A stretch of 31,121 nt of DNA from Bacillota bacterium. GTDB taxonomy: Bacteria > Bacillota > Clostridia > Oscillospirales > Ethanoligenentaceae. Below are positions 7,425 through 14,892 of the stretch, piece by piece; positions within the stretch are counted from its first letter, which is position 1, and each line of letters starts with the position of its first letter. The DNA lies in contig JAEWAU010000033.1 of assembly GCA_023391535.1 (NCBI GenBank), forward strand, positions 1-31,121, in the 5' to 3' direction. Position numbers and translations under genes: made by a program. A model generated the notes under the pieces. The model was not told where the DNA came from. It worked only from the letters and a program-made list of their open reading frames with translations, and searched no databases.

Positions 7425-8978
7425 ATGAAGGAAGCCCGATCATCCCTTTACCGGTATTTCGCCGAGGTTGGGGATTTCAAGTGGGAGATGGCGCTTAAAT
7501 CCGTGCTGGCCGGCGCGGCGGCAGGGATTTTGGCCGTCCTCTACCGGCTCGTCACCGAAAAAGGCACCGATTTCGCCCTGGCCCTGTACGCCGCCATCCG
7601 TCACCGCCCGGTGTGGGTGATCCCGTGGCTCGCGGCGGCGATCGGCATCGGGCTTCTCATCGCGTTTCTCATCAAATGGGAGCCCATGGCGGCGGGCGGC
7701 GGCGTGCCGCAGGTGGAGGGCCTCGTGCTCTACGGAATCAAAATGCGGTGGTACGCCGTTATTGCGGTGCGCTATGCCGCGGGTATTTTGGGTGCGCTGT
7801 TCGGGCTCTCCTTCGGCCCGGAGGGGCCTTCCATCCAGATCGGGGCCGCGGTGAACGAAGGGCTTTCCAAAAAGATCTGCAAAACCAAGCTCGGGGAAAA
7901 CTATCTCATCACCGCCGGGGCCGCGGCGGGGCTTTCCACGGCGTTCAGCGCGCCGCTCACCGGCATGATCTTCGCGCTCGAGGAGATCCACCGCAGCTTT
8001 TCGCCCGCCATCCTGCTTTCCGCCACCACCGCCTCGCTCACGGCGGATTTCATCTCCAAATATTTTTTCGGGATGACGCCGGTTCTGTACTTCCACAGCG
8101 TGGCGCAGCTCCCGCTTCGCATGTATGCCTGGCTCTTCCCGCTGGGCGTTTTCGCCGGGCTGTTCGGCGTGGCGGCGAACCGCGGCTTTCTCGCGTTCCA
8201 AACGCTTTACGGCAAGCTGCCCGCATGGTCGCGCCCTATGGCCGCGCTGCTGCTCTGCCTGCCGTGCGGCCTGTTCCTGCCAAGCGTGCTGGGCGGCGGC
8301 CGCAACACCATCAACCTCATCGAGCAGCCCGGCGCCACTCTGGCGCTCGCGGCGCTGCTGCTGGGGGTAAAGCTGCTCTTTTCCTGCACGAGTTTCGGCA
8401 GCGGCACGCCGGGCGGCATCTTCATGCCCATTATCTCGATCAGCGCCCTTTCCGGCAGCGTGTTCGGCCTGATCTCCGCGCATCTGGGCGTTCCTTCCGA
8501 ATATATGGCCGTATTCGTCATCTGCGCCATGGCGGGAGGGCTCGCCGCGTGCGTGAAAGCGCCCGTCACCAGCATCATCCTCACCATGGAGCTCACCGGC
8601 ACGTTCATCCACATCCTGCCCGTGGCCATCTGCACCTTCGTGGCGCTTTACGTTTCCGATTTCCTGCACACCACGCCCATTTATGAGGCGCTGCTCAAGC
8701 GGTTCATCGTAAAAAACGGCTACACGATCTCCGACGACAAGCGCGGCGAGCTGATGGAATTCCCGGTGGAGGCGGGGTGCGAGGCTGCAAACGCGCGGCT
8801 CAAGGATATTCCGTGGCCGCGCGGCTCGCTCGTGGTGGCCCTTCGCAGGGGTTCGGAGGAGCTGATTCCCCGCGGCGACACCAAAATCATGCCCGGGGAC
8901 TATCTGCTGGTTCTCGCGCCGCGCAACAAGGATTACCTGATCAAGCGAAAGCTGAAAAGCCTGACGCGCAAATTTTAG
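7425..8978 (+). CDS. ClC-type H+/Cl- exchanger with C-terminal RCK_C (TrkA-C) domain
   Basis: 517 residues. Residues 1-430 are a ClC channel/exchanger with multiple membrane helices. The anion-site signatures are AAGGGVPQVEG (GSGxP position, with Gly for Ser), FGPEGPSIQIGA (the gating Glu is kept), GSGTPGGIFMP (GxFxP) and Tyr in TTPIYEALL. FSAPLTGMIFALEEIH keeps the glutamate pair that contains the internal proton-pathway Glu, so a proton-coupled exchanger is more likely than a channel. The last 80 residues (FPVEAGCEAANARLKDI ... GDTKIMPGDYLLVLAP) are an RCK_C domain, a known ligand-binding module, in some proteins for c-di-AMP. The start at 7425 follows GGAGG at 10 nt. A GntR-RCK_C regulator follows after 50 nt, which suggests co-regulation by a shared ligand. 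Confidence 0.93.
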   Translation: MKEARSSLYRYFAEVGDFKWEMALKSVLAGAAAGILAVLYRLVTEKGTDFALALYAAIRHRPVWVIPWLAAAIGIGLLIAFLIKWEPMAAGGGVPQVEGLVLYGIKMRWYAVIAVRYAAGILGALFGLSFGPEGPSIQIGAAVNEGLSKKICKTKLGENYLITAGAAAGLSTAFSAPLTGMIFALEEIHRSFSPAILLSATTASLTADFISKYFFGMTPVLYFHSVAQLPLRMYAWLFPLGVFAGLFGVAANRGFLAFQTLYGKLPAWSRPMAALLLCLPCGLFLPSVLGGGRNTINLIEQPGATLALAALLLGVKLLFSCTSFGSGTPGGIFMPIISISALSGSVFGLISAHLGVPSEYMAVFVICAMAGGLAACVKAPVTSIILTMELTGTFIHILPVAICTFVALYVSDFLHTTPIYEALLKRFIVKNGYTISDDKRGELMEFPVEAGCEAANARLKDIPWPRGSLVVALRRGSEELIPRGDTKIMPGDYLLVLAPRNKDYLIKRKLKSLTRKF

Positions 8979-9028
8979 CGGGGAACTGCCCGCGCGAAAA
9001 GAAGATTTGTTTTTAAGGAGGCGCCGCC

Positions 9029-9658
9029 ATGGCCGCACCCGAACCGTATATGATTCCGCGCTACCTGAAGATCGCGGTGGACCTTTGCACCCGCATCGCG
9101 GGCGGGGAGCTCGACGAAGGCGAAAAGCTCAAGGGACGGTCGCTGCTCTCCACGGAATACAACGTATCGCCCGAAACCATCCGGAGGGCCATGTCCATCC
9201 TTTCGGACAGAGGCGTGGTGCAAAGCAACGTGGGCAGCGGCGTCGTGATCTCCTCGCGGGCGAAGGCCGTGGAGTTTTTAACCAGCTTCCGCGGGGACGA
9301 AGACCTCGCGCGGCTGCGCGCGGAGCTTGCGCAGATGCTGGAACGCCGCCGGGCGCTGGACGAGGAAATCCTCGCGGCCACCAACCGCCTCATCGAGGCG
9401 GTCCACTACCGGCGCACCGACCTGATTTCGCCCGTGGCCATCGGGATTCCCCGGCGCTCGCATGTGGTGGGCAAGAGCATCGGGAACCTGCGCGTGTGGG
9501 AAAACACCGGGGCAACCGTCATCGGCATCGTGCAGGGCGGAAAAATCATCCTCTCGCCCGGCCCCTACTACGAATTCGACCAGGGCGACAAAATCCTCAT
9601 TGTGGGCGACGAAAACGTGGTGGAGCGCTTCCACGCGTTTCTCGACAAAGGCCGCTGA
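9029..9658 (+). CDS. GntR-family regulator with RCK_C domain (BusR-like)
   Basis: 209 residues. Residues 1-75 form a GntR winged helix (YLKIAVDLCTRI, then LLSTEYNVSPETIRRAM and the wing ending VGSGVVI). A helical, probably coiled-coil linker follows (ARLRAELAQMLERRRALDEE). Residues 130-207 are an RCK_C/TrkA-C domain (IPRRSHVVGKSIGNLRVW, then YYEFDQGDKILIVGDENVVE). This architecture is that of BusR, the c-di-AMP-dependent repressor of osmolyte uptake in lactic acid bacteria. Here it follows a ClC exchanger carrying the same domain, so it probably controls that operon. A perfect AAGGAGG lies 7 nt before the ATG. The c-di-AMP ligand is an inference from family; no binding was shown. Confidence 0.9.
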   Translation: MAAPEPYMIPRYLKIAVDLCTRIAGGELDEGEKLKGRSLLSTEYNVSPETIRRAMSILSDRGVVQSNVGSGVVISSRAKAVEFLTSFRGDEDLARLRAELAQMLERRRALDEEILAATNRLIEAVHYRRTDLISPVAIGIPRRSHVVGKSIGNLRVWENTGATVIGIVQGGKIILSPGPYYEFDQGDKILIVGDENVVERFHAFLDKGR

Positions 9659-9733
9659 CCGGCGCGCAAAAGCGCCCCGCTGCGCCGCTCCCATACGGGG
9701 CACGGCGCGCAGGCTTGCCGCTTTGCGTTTATC

Positions 9734-9773
9734 CGGTTCAAACGGCCTTTTGAATGGAAAGGCGTTTGAACCG
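9734..9773. terminator. Hairpin between GntR regulator and small membrane protein
   Basis: Arms CGGTTCAAAC-GCCTTT and AAAGGC-GTTTGAACCG pair over 16 bp with one bulged G and a 7-nt loop. It lies between two converging genes and is followed on the plus strand by the weakly T-rich AACTATTTTGT, so it may be a bidirectional terminator. Confidence 0.55.
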
Positions 9774-9775
9774 AA

Positions 9776-9934
9776 CTATTTTGTACTCGATTGCGTGACC
9801 GTTTGCTGCATTAGGCCCTCTTCAACTCGTTCTCCGAGATACCGCAAAGAACTGCCTATTATGCAGCACCCGATGATAAACGCTGCGGATAATAGAATAC
9901 AGCAAATAATTCTTTTGTCTTTCAGATATATCAC
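9776..9934 (-). CDS. Putative small single-pass membrane protein
   Basis: About 52 residues. A short basic N-terminus (LKDKR) is followed by one hydrophobic helix (IICCILLSAAFIIGCCIIG), then SSLRYLGERVEEGLMQQTV, which looks amphipathic. The pattern resembles small membrane proteins of Bacillota, but I do not recognise a named family. The start is uncertain: GTG at 9934 is used, with no clear Shine-Dalgarno; the frame is open back to a TTG at 9973. The gene lies in an AT-rich patch shared with the diguanylate cyclase gene, about 107 nt downstream of it on the same strand. It could be translated from the same transcript. Confidence 0.45.
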   Translation of the reverse strand: MIYLKDKRIICCILLSAAFIIGCCIIGSSLRYLGERVEEGLMQQTVTQSSTK

Positions 9935-10041
9935 CCCGTTAATTGCGGATGGAGCACAGACTTCATGGTGCAAACAATAAATTAAGTGAACCGGACCTGA
10001 TCGGCGCCGGATTCTTCAATTTTTTTCTATGAAGCCACTCC

Positions 10042-11019
10042 TTATTTTGCAACCTGATTTCCCGATTTGTTTTTGGCTTTATATAAAGCCTGATCCAGCC
10101 TTTTATACCAATGGTCGAGCGATTCATCAGGAAGCCGCTCAGCAATGCCAATGCTTGTTGTCACAGGAAAATCCGGCCCTATTTTGCTGTTTTCTATCTT
10201 GGCGCGTAATCTATCCGCTACCGCAAACGCGTTATCGATCGCTGTATCGGGCATCAATACATAAAATTCATCTCCGCCCACCCGGAAAGCGATATCCTGG
10301 CTCCGCAGAGAATTCGCTATCATCCTGGCAAATTTCATAAGCGCGGCATCCCCGCATAAATGGCCGCCGGTATCGTTAATATTTTTAAAATGATCTATGT
10401 CCAGCATCATTGCCGTAATGGGTTGTTTCTTCTGCTCCGACGCCTTCATTTCCTTCTCAATTTTTTCATTAAAATAGGTACGGTTATAGATGCCTGTCAG
10501 CTGATCCGTAATGCTCAAATGCAACAGCAGCAAATTGGATTCAATTAAATCCCGCATCTTTTCCATGTACTCTTTCATGTCCTGTGAAAAGTCGTTGTGC
10601 TTATTATCAAGCACACAGATCGTTCCGAAGCAGTTTCCGTCCGGCAGCCGAATGGGAAATCCCATGTAACACACCATATTGTGTTTCATATCGGGATTAT
10701 TCCGCCATTCAACGGACTTTGACGCATCCGGCACGAGCAGCATTTTTCTCTGCTTGATAACCCGTTCACAATAAAGCCCTGAATCGATATAGCGCTCTTT
10801 ATGCCCGATTTGATAAGGGTTATTTTTACTGTTGCTGGACAGAAACACTTCCAGCTCATCCCCGGATTTTCTCATGATAAGGGCTGCTTTAACCTTTTCA
10901 ATACGGGCAAGAAGGTCCACGATGCTTTGCCATTCCTGCAATATGCTTTCCGGGATATCAAAGTCATTGCCTTGAGGTAAAATCGGCTTGTAATTTTGGA
11001 TATCTGTTTTTTCAACCAT
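10042..11019 (-). CDS. Diguanylate cyclase with N-terminal GAF domain
   Basis: 325 residues. Residues 25-165 form a GAF-type sensor (LLVPDASKSVEWRNNPDM, then VCYMGFPIRLPDGNCFGTICVL), and 168-322 a GGDEF domain making c-di-GMP from two GTP. The active site FRVGGDEFYVLMPD is intact (GGDEF at 248-252). RSQD at 239-242, five residues before it, is the RxxD inhibitory I-site, so product feedback is expected. LSITDQLTGIYNRTYF and LDIDHFKNINDTGGH are also canonical. No membrane segment: cytoplasmic. The ATG at 11019 follows AGGTGAT. Base composition is clearly more AT-rich than the neighbours, suggesting separate ancestry. It has its own promoter and a tandem repeat upstream. Confidence 0.95.
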   Translation of the reverse strand: MVEKTDIQNYKPILPQGNDFDIPESILQEWQSIVDLLARIEKVKAALIMRKSGDELEVFLSSNSKNNPYQIGHKERYIDSGLYCERVIKQRKMLLVPDASKSVEWRNNPDMKHNMVCYMGFPIRLPDGNCFGTICVLDNKHNDFSQDMKEYMEKMRDLIESNLLLLHLSITDQLTGIYNRTYFNEKIEKEMKASEQKKQPITAMMLDIDHFKNINDTGGHLCGDAALMKFARMIANSLRSQDIAFRVGGDEFYVLMPDTAIDNAFAVADRLRAKIENSKIGPDFPVTTSIGIAERLPDESLDHWYKRLDQALYKAKNKSGNQVAK

Positions 11020-11147
11020 TTCTTATCACCTATCGACCGAAAGGATTCCATCATGCCGCACACTCTGTAACGATGCGGGCATTCCATCATTTCTATAATA
11101 TTTCTTTGCGTTTCCCCTCCGTGCCCTCGCTGCGCGGTATCTTCTTC

Positions 11148-11176
11148 AATATACCACCATATTCCATCTTGTTCAA
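11148..11176 (-). promoter_or_regulatory. Promoter of the diguanylate cyclase gene
   Basis: Minus-strand TTGAAC (11176-11171) and TATATT (11153-11148) with a 17-bp spacer. It leaves a leader of about 120 nt. The -35 abuts and partly overlaps the 24-bp tandem repeat at 11175-11216. Confidence 0.7.
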
Positions 11177-11216
11177 CTGGTTTCACTCAAACTTGTTTAA
11201 CTGGTTTCACTCAAAC
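11175..11216. repeat. Two-copy direct repeat, 24-bp period, at the cyclase promoter
   Basis: The 18-bp unit AACTGGTTTCACTCAAAC occurs identically at 11175-11192 and 11199-11216. The period is 24 bp, slightly over two helical turns, and the proximal copy touches the -35. This suits binding of a dimeric regulator to the same face of DNA. Confidence 0.8.
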
Positions 11217-11256
11217 CGCGTATGTAATTTTTCTTTCTGCTCCCGCCGCGGAGCGG

Positions 11257-11300
11257 AAAAAGCGCCCGCGGTCCAAACGATGAACCGCGGGCGCTTTCTT
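11257..11300 (-). terminator. Terminator of the alpha-glucan operon
   Basis: Arms AAAGCGCCCGCGGT (11259-11272) and ACCGCGGGCGCTTT (11284-11297) form a 14-bp perfect stem. Read leftward it ends in TTTTT. It lies 22 nt beyond the GH13 stop codon. Confidence 0.88.
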
Positions 11301-11322
11301 ATATGCGCTTCCTGTTTTCCGT

Positions 11323-13092
11323 TCACGTTTCCCCGCCCGAAAGCCGGAACACGCAGGCCTCCCAGGGCAGAAGCTCCAGCTCTTTCGGGGCAGCCGCAAA
11401 TTGTTCCGGGGCAAACCGCTCCGGCCGCCCGCGCCGGTTGCGGAGCAGCAGGCGCAAAGGCTCCGGGCCGGTTTCCGGGAAACGGAAGCGGGCGGGCGCG
11501 CCGGAAAAGTTGAGCGCGATCAGCAGGCGCTCGGGGCCGAGCGCGCGCTCGTAGGCAAAAATGCTATCGCTTTCCTCGCACAGCGGGCGGTACTCGCCGT
11601 AAACGAGCGCGGGCGTTTCGCGCCGCAGGCGGATGAGCGCGCGGTAATAGCGGAAAACGGAATTTTCGTCCCGCCGCTCGCTTTCCGCGTTGATCTGCGG
11701 AAAATTCGGGTTTACGGCGATCCACGGCCGGCCGGAGGTGAAGCCCGCGTTTGCCGCGGCGCTCCACTGCATGGGCGTGCGCGCGTTGTCGCGCCCCTTT
11801 TTGCGGATGCGCTCCATCGCCGTTGCGGGCGGCGTTCCCGCCCGCAATGCCGCCTCGTAGTATTGCAGGGATTCGATATCGCGGCAGTCCCCGATGCTTG
11901 CAAACGGCATGTTGGTCATGCCCAGCTCGTCGCCCTGAAAAATATAGGGTGTTCCCTTGAGCGTGAGAAGCAGCGTGGCGAGCAGCGTGGCCGATTCCGT
12001 GCGGAAGGCCCCGTCGTCCCCGAAGCGCGACACCATGCGCGGCTGGTCGTGGTTGCCCAAAAACACGCTGTTCCACGCCCTGCCCGAAAGCTCCCGCTGC
12101 CATTTGGAAACGATGCGCTTAAAATCCTCCAGGCGCCACGGCTTCCCCTCCCATTTGCCGTCCGGCCCCGCGTCCACATCCATCAGCTCGCTCTGGAACA
12201 CCATGTTGAGCTCTTCGCCGTTTTCCCCCGCGTAGCGCAGCGCGTCCTCCGGCGCGGCGCCCGGGGTCTCGCCCACCGTCAGGATGTCGTGGCGCGAAAG
12301 CACGCGCCGGTTCATCTCGCGCAGGTATTCGTGCACGCGCGGCCCGTTGAGGAAGTATTCCCCGGCCCACGCACACCGCCCCGGCGCGGCCGGAGCATCC
12401 GGTGCGGCCGGAGTATTCGGCGCGGCCGGAGTATTCGGCGCGGCCGGAACGTCCGGCAGGCCCGGCGTTTTGGAGATGCAGTTGATCACGTCCATGCGGA
12501 AGCCGTCGATGCCCTTTTGCAGCCACCATTCCATCAGGCTGTAAACGTTTTCACGCACCCGCGGGTTCTCCCAGTTTAAATCCGGCTGCTTTTTCGAAAA
12601 CAGGTGCAGGTAATATTCGCCGCCCGCGGGGTCGCGCTCCCATGCCGAGGGCGTGAAAAAGGAGGCCCAGTTGTTGGGCTCCCGGCCGTCTTTCCCGGGC
12701 CGCCAGATGTAGTAATCCCGCTTGGGGCCCGTTTGGGATGCGCGGGACTGTGCAAACCAGGCGTGCTCGTCGGACGTGTGGTTGACGACAAGGTCCATAA
12801 TAAGCCGCAGGCCGCGCGCGTGGGCTTCGCGCAGAAGCGTTTCAAAATCCTCCATCGTGCCGAATTCTGGCTGGATGGAGCGGTAATCGGAGATGTCGTA
12901 GCCGTTGTCGTCGTTCGGGGAACGGTAGATCGGGCAGAGCCAGAGGACGGTGACGCCCAGCTCTTTTAAATAATCGAGCTTTTCGAGGATACCCTTCAGG
13001 TCGCCCACGCCGTCGCCGTTTGAATCGCAAAACGACCGCGGGTAGATCTGGTAGACGACCGCTTCCTTCCACCATCTGCGTGCTTCGCTCAT
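11323..13092 (-). CDS. GH13 alpha-glucosidase (oligo-1,6-glucosidase type)
   Basis: 589 residues. It begins RRWWKEAVVYQIYPRSFCDSNGDGVGDL, typical of oligo-1,6-glucosidase/alpha-glucosidase of family GH13. Conserved regions are DLVVNHTSDEHAWF, GFRMDVIN with nucleophile Asp201, LTVGETPG with acid/base Glu275, and FLGNHDQPR with His348-Asp349. There is no signal peptide, so it acts in the cytoplasm, releasing glucose from imported short alpha-glucans. A proline/alanine-rich insert with a six-residue repeat occupies residues about 213-238, just after the nucleophile, and explains the extra length over the usual ~555. The ATG overlaps the GH66 stop by 4 nt (ATGA), and GGGAGG lies 7 nt upstream. 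Last gene of the operon. Confidence 0.94.
   Translation of the reverse strand: MSEARRWWKEAVVYQIYPRSFCDSNGDGVGDLKGILEKLDYLKELGVTVLWLCPIYRSPNDDNGYDISDYRSIQPEFGTMEDFETLLREAHARGLRLIMDLVVNHTSDEHAWFAQSRASQTGPKRDYYIWRPGKDGREPNNWASFFTPSAWERDPAGGEYYLHLFSKKQPDLNWENPRVRENVYSLMEWWLQKGIDGFRMDVINCISKTPGLPDVPAAPNTPAAPNTPAAPDAPAAPGRCAWAGEYFLNGPRVHEYLREMNRRVLSRHDILTVGETPGAAPEDALRYAGENGEELNMVFQSELMDVDAGPDGKWEGKPWRLEDFKRIVSKWQRELSGRAWNSVFLGNHDQPRMVSRFGDDGAFRTESATLLATLLLTLKGTPYIFQGDELGMTNMPFASIGDCRDIESLQYYEAALRAGTPPATAMERIRKKGRDNARTPMQWSAAANAGFTSGRPWIAVNPNFPQINAESERRDENSVFRYYRALIRLRRETPALVYGEYRPLCEESDSIFAYERALGPERLLIALNFSGAPARFRFPETGPEPLRLLLRNRRGRPERFAPEQFAAAPKELELLPWEACVFRLSGGET
12383..12454. repeat. Four-copy 18-bp tandem repeat inside the GH13 gene
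   Basis: Units at 12383-12400, 12401-12418, 12419-12436 and 12437-12454; copies 2 and 3 differ at one base and copies 1 and 4 are slightly diverged. Each unit encodes six residues of the PAAPNT type, so copy-number change keeps the reading frame. It looks like a recent in-frame expansion. Confidence 0.88.
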
Positions 13093-14786
13093 CCGTTTTC
13101 CTCCCATGTGAGCACGATCATGCTCCAGATTTGCAGCTCCGGCAGGCTGAGGCTCGCCACGAGGCCGCGGTCGGTTTTCTCCACCCGGAACGCCAGCGGG
13201 TGCGGCTGGCCGTCGCCGTCCGGCGAGGCCGCGTAAACCTGGCGGGGCACTTTTGGCACCTGCACGCGGATGCCGATGCCGCGCCGGGGCGCGGGCGTCT
13301 TTTTCCCGGTGTTCCAATAATCCTCGGCGTTGCCCGTGAGGTTGATGAGCTGCACCACCCGGTGCGTTTTGTCCTCGCGGAGCACCGTCCACACGCGGTC
13401 GGGCTGCGCGCAGGGGGAAAACGCGCCGTTTTCAAAGACGTATTCGCGGTTGTCCCCGCCCGAATGGGTCATGGAAACGTCGCGCAGGTCCGGGCCGTAT
13501 AAAAGCGCGCCGTAGCGCACTAAAAAATCGTAATACCGGCGCAGGCGCGGCAGAAACGCCTTGCGCAATGTGGAATGATCCGGGTAATAGCCCTGCGTGA
13601 GCACGCCGTTTTCCCCGCCCAGCAGCAGATGGTACGCGCCGTTTGCCGCAATAGCCGCCGTGAGCAGCAGCGCCGCGTTCTCGGCTTCCTCCTCGCGCCC
13701 CTTTTTCCGGAAGGGGGCAAGGTACGCCGCGAGGATCACCGGCCGGCCCTTTCCGAAATACTTTGCCCACGCGATGAGCTGCTGGAGCTGGGAATACCGC
13801 TCGTACGGTTCCCACACCTCGATGTATACGGCGTCCGTTTCCTCCGCCACGGCTTCCGTGGGCCAGTTGCAGACGTTGTTGAAGATCAGCCCGCAAGCGG
13901 GATTCACCTGGGAAAGGGCCGCGCGCGCGTCCTTAATGAGCGCCGGGAACTGCTCCTCGAGCCGGATCTCCCGCGGCTCCCCGTCCGTTTTGGAAAAGCC
14001 CGTTTTCGGGTAGCCGTAGGTATCCATATGGATGCCGTCGAACCCCTCCGCGCGCAGGGCCTTGGCGTATTCCCCGATGATGTGCGCGTGCCAGGGGGAA
14101 TCCGGCGCGACGTTCATGATGGTGAACACGTCGATGAACCGGAACGGCTCCCCGGCGCTTGTATACAGCACGCTTTCGGGGTGCGCCGCCGCGTATTCCC
14201 CGCTCGCCGCGTAAACCGCGCCGTAGGCCATGGCGCGGATGCCCCGCTCATGGCATTTGCGGATTTTGCGCTCGAGCACCTGCAGCGAATGCTCCTTGCC
14301 CATCAGGTCGCGGTAGCGCTCCTGCGGGGGCAGGTAGTCGTCGTGCCGGTAAACCCAATCGTAAAACTGCGCCAGGTTGATGTGAAATTTGAGCAGGAAC
14401 TCCACGTCGTCGTCCGAAACGTCCTGCGGGCCGAATTCCGAAAGAAAGCCGTACCGCGGAGCCGTTTTCCAGCTCGCCGCCACGTCGAACGCCGTGGAGG
14501 CCCGGTCCACCTGCTCGCCGCCCTCGAACAGAGCCGCGTCCGCGCCGAAGCCCGCGAAATCGGCCGATTGCGCGGGCAGGCCGATATCCACGATTTTGGA
14601 TTCGAAGCCGCCGAGCTCCAGTTCCACCTGCTTTTCCGCAACGGTGCGCAAAAGCTCCGTCACCCGCACCCGGAGACGGAGCGCGCGTCTGCCCGGCGCG
14701 GGGTTGCACAGCTCGGCGCGGAGCCGCACCGGTTCATCCTTGCCAAACTGTGCCTTGAGCGGAAAAAGATCCACGAAAAATTTCAT
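13089..14786 (-). CDS. GH66 family glycoside hydrolase (dextranase / cycloisomaltooligosaccharide-type)
   Basis: 565 residues. An N-terminal beta domain (1-105) is followed by a TIM barrel (about 110-430) and a C-terminal beta domain. GFDGIHMDTYGYPKTGF carries the likely nucleophile Asp255, and AVYIEVWEPYERY carries the likely acid/base Glu323. Their spacing of 68 residues equals that in characterised GH66 dextranase. The family cuts or cyclises alpha-1,6-glucan. Unlike most known members there is no signal peptide and no inserted carbohydrate-binding module, so it should act in the cytoplasm on imported oligosaccharides. The start at 14786 has GGAAGG 8 nt upstream; the in-frame ATG at 14861 adds only a basic, repeat-coded stretch. 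Fourth gene in the operon. Confidence 0.9.
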   Translation of the reverse strand: MKFFVDLFPLKAQFGKDEPVRLRAELCNPAPGRRALRLRVRVTELLRTVAEKQVELELGGFESKIVDIGLPAQSADFAGFGADAALFEGGEQVDRASTAFDVAASWKTAPRYGFLSEFGPQDVSDDDVEFLLKFHINLAQFYDWVYRHDDYLPPQERYRDLMGKEHSLQVLERKIRKCHERGIRAMAYGAVYAASGEYAAAHPESVLYTSAGEPFRFIDVFTIMNVAPDSPWHAHIIGEYAKALRAEGFDGIHMDTYGYPKTGFSKTDGEPREIRLEEQFPALIKDARAALSQVNPACGLIFNNVCNWPTEAVAEETDAVYIEVWEPYERYSQLQQLIAWAKYFGKGRPVILAAYLAPFRKKGREEEAENAALLLTAAIAANGAYHLLLGGENGVLTQGYYPDHSTLRKAFLPRLRRYYDFLVRYGALLYGPDLRDVSMTHSGGDNREYVFENGAFSPCAQPDRVWTVLREDKTHRVVQLINLTGNAEDYWNTGKKTPAPRRGIGIRVQVPKVPRQVYAASPDGDGQPHPLAFRVEKTDRGLVASLSLPELQIWSMIVLTWEENG

Positions 14787-14802
14787 CGGCAGAACCTTCC
14801 TT

Positions 14803-14831
14803 TCGCGCCGTTTTTTTCGCGCCGTTTTTTT
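14803..14831. repeat. Two-copy 14-bp direct repeat before the GH66 start
   Basis: The unit TCGCGCCGTTTTTT occurs twice in tandem (14803-14816 and 14817-14830), with a diverged partial third copy. It lies in the 106-nt gap between the second permease and GH66. Function unknown; it may be a slippage product. Confidence 0.6.
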
Positions 14832-14892
14832 CATGCCGTTCCGTTTCAAACTGCGCCGCAATATTTTGTGCCGTCGCGCGCCGTACGCGGCG

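Larger units (their letters stand above)
11020..11322. other. Intergenic region between diguanylate cyclase and GH13 gene
   Basis: About 300 nt. It contains the cyclase leader and promoter (11148-11176), the 24-bp-period repeat (11175-11216) and the GH13 terminator (11257-11300). No additional gene was recognised. Confidence 0.6.

Noticed and set aside
7440..9038. Long minus-strand frame opposite the ClC gene
   Set aside because: Antisense shadow of a gene with clear ClC motifs; no ribosome-binding site or domain.
11020..11145. c-di-GMP (GEMM-I) riboswitch in the leader of the diguanylate cyclase
   Set aside because: Only a short ACGCAAAG match and generic A/G-rich sequence are present; the conserved paired regions could not be assembled.
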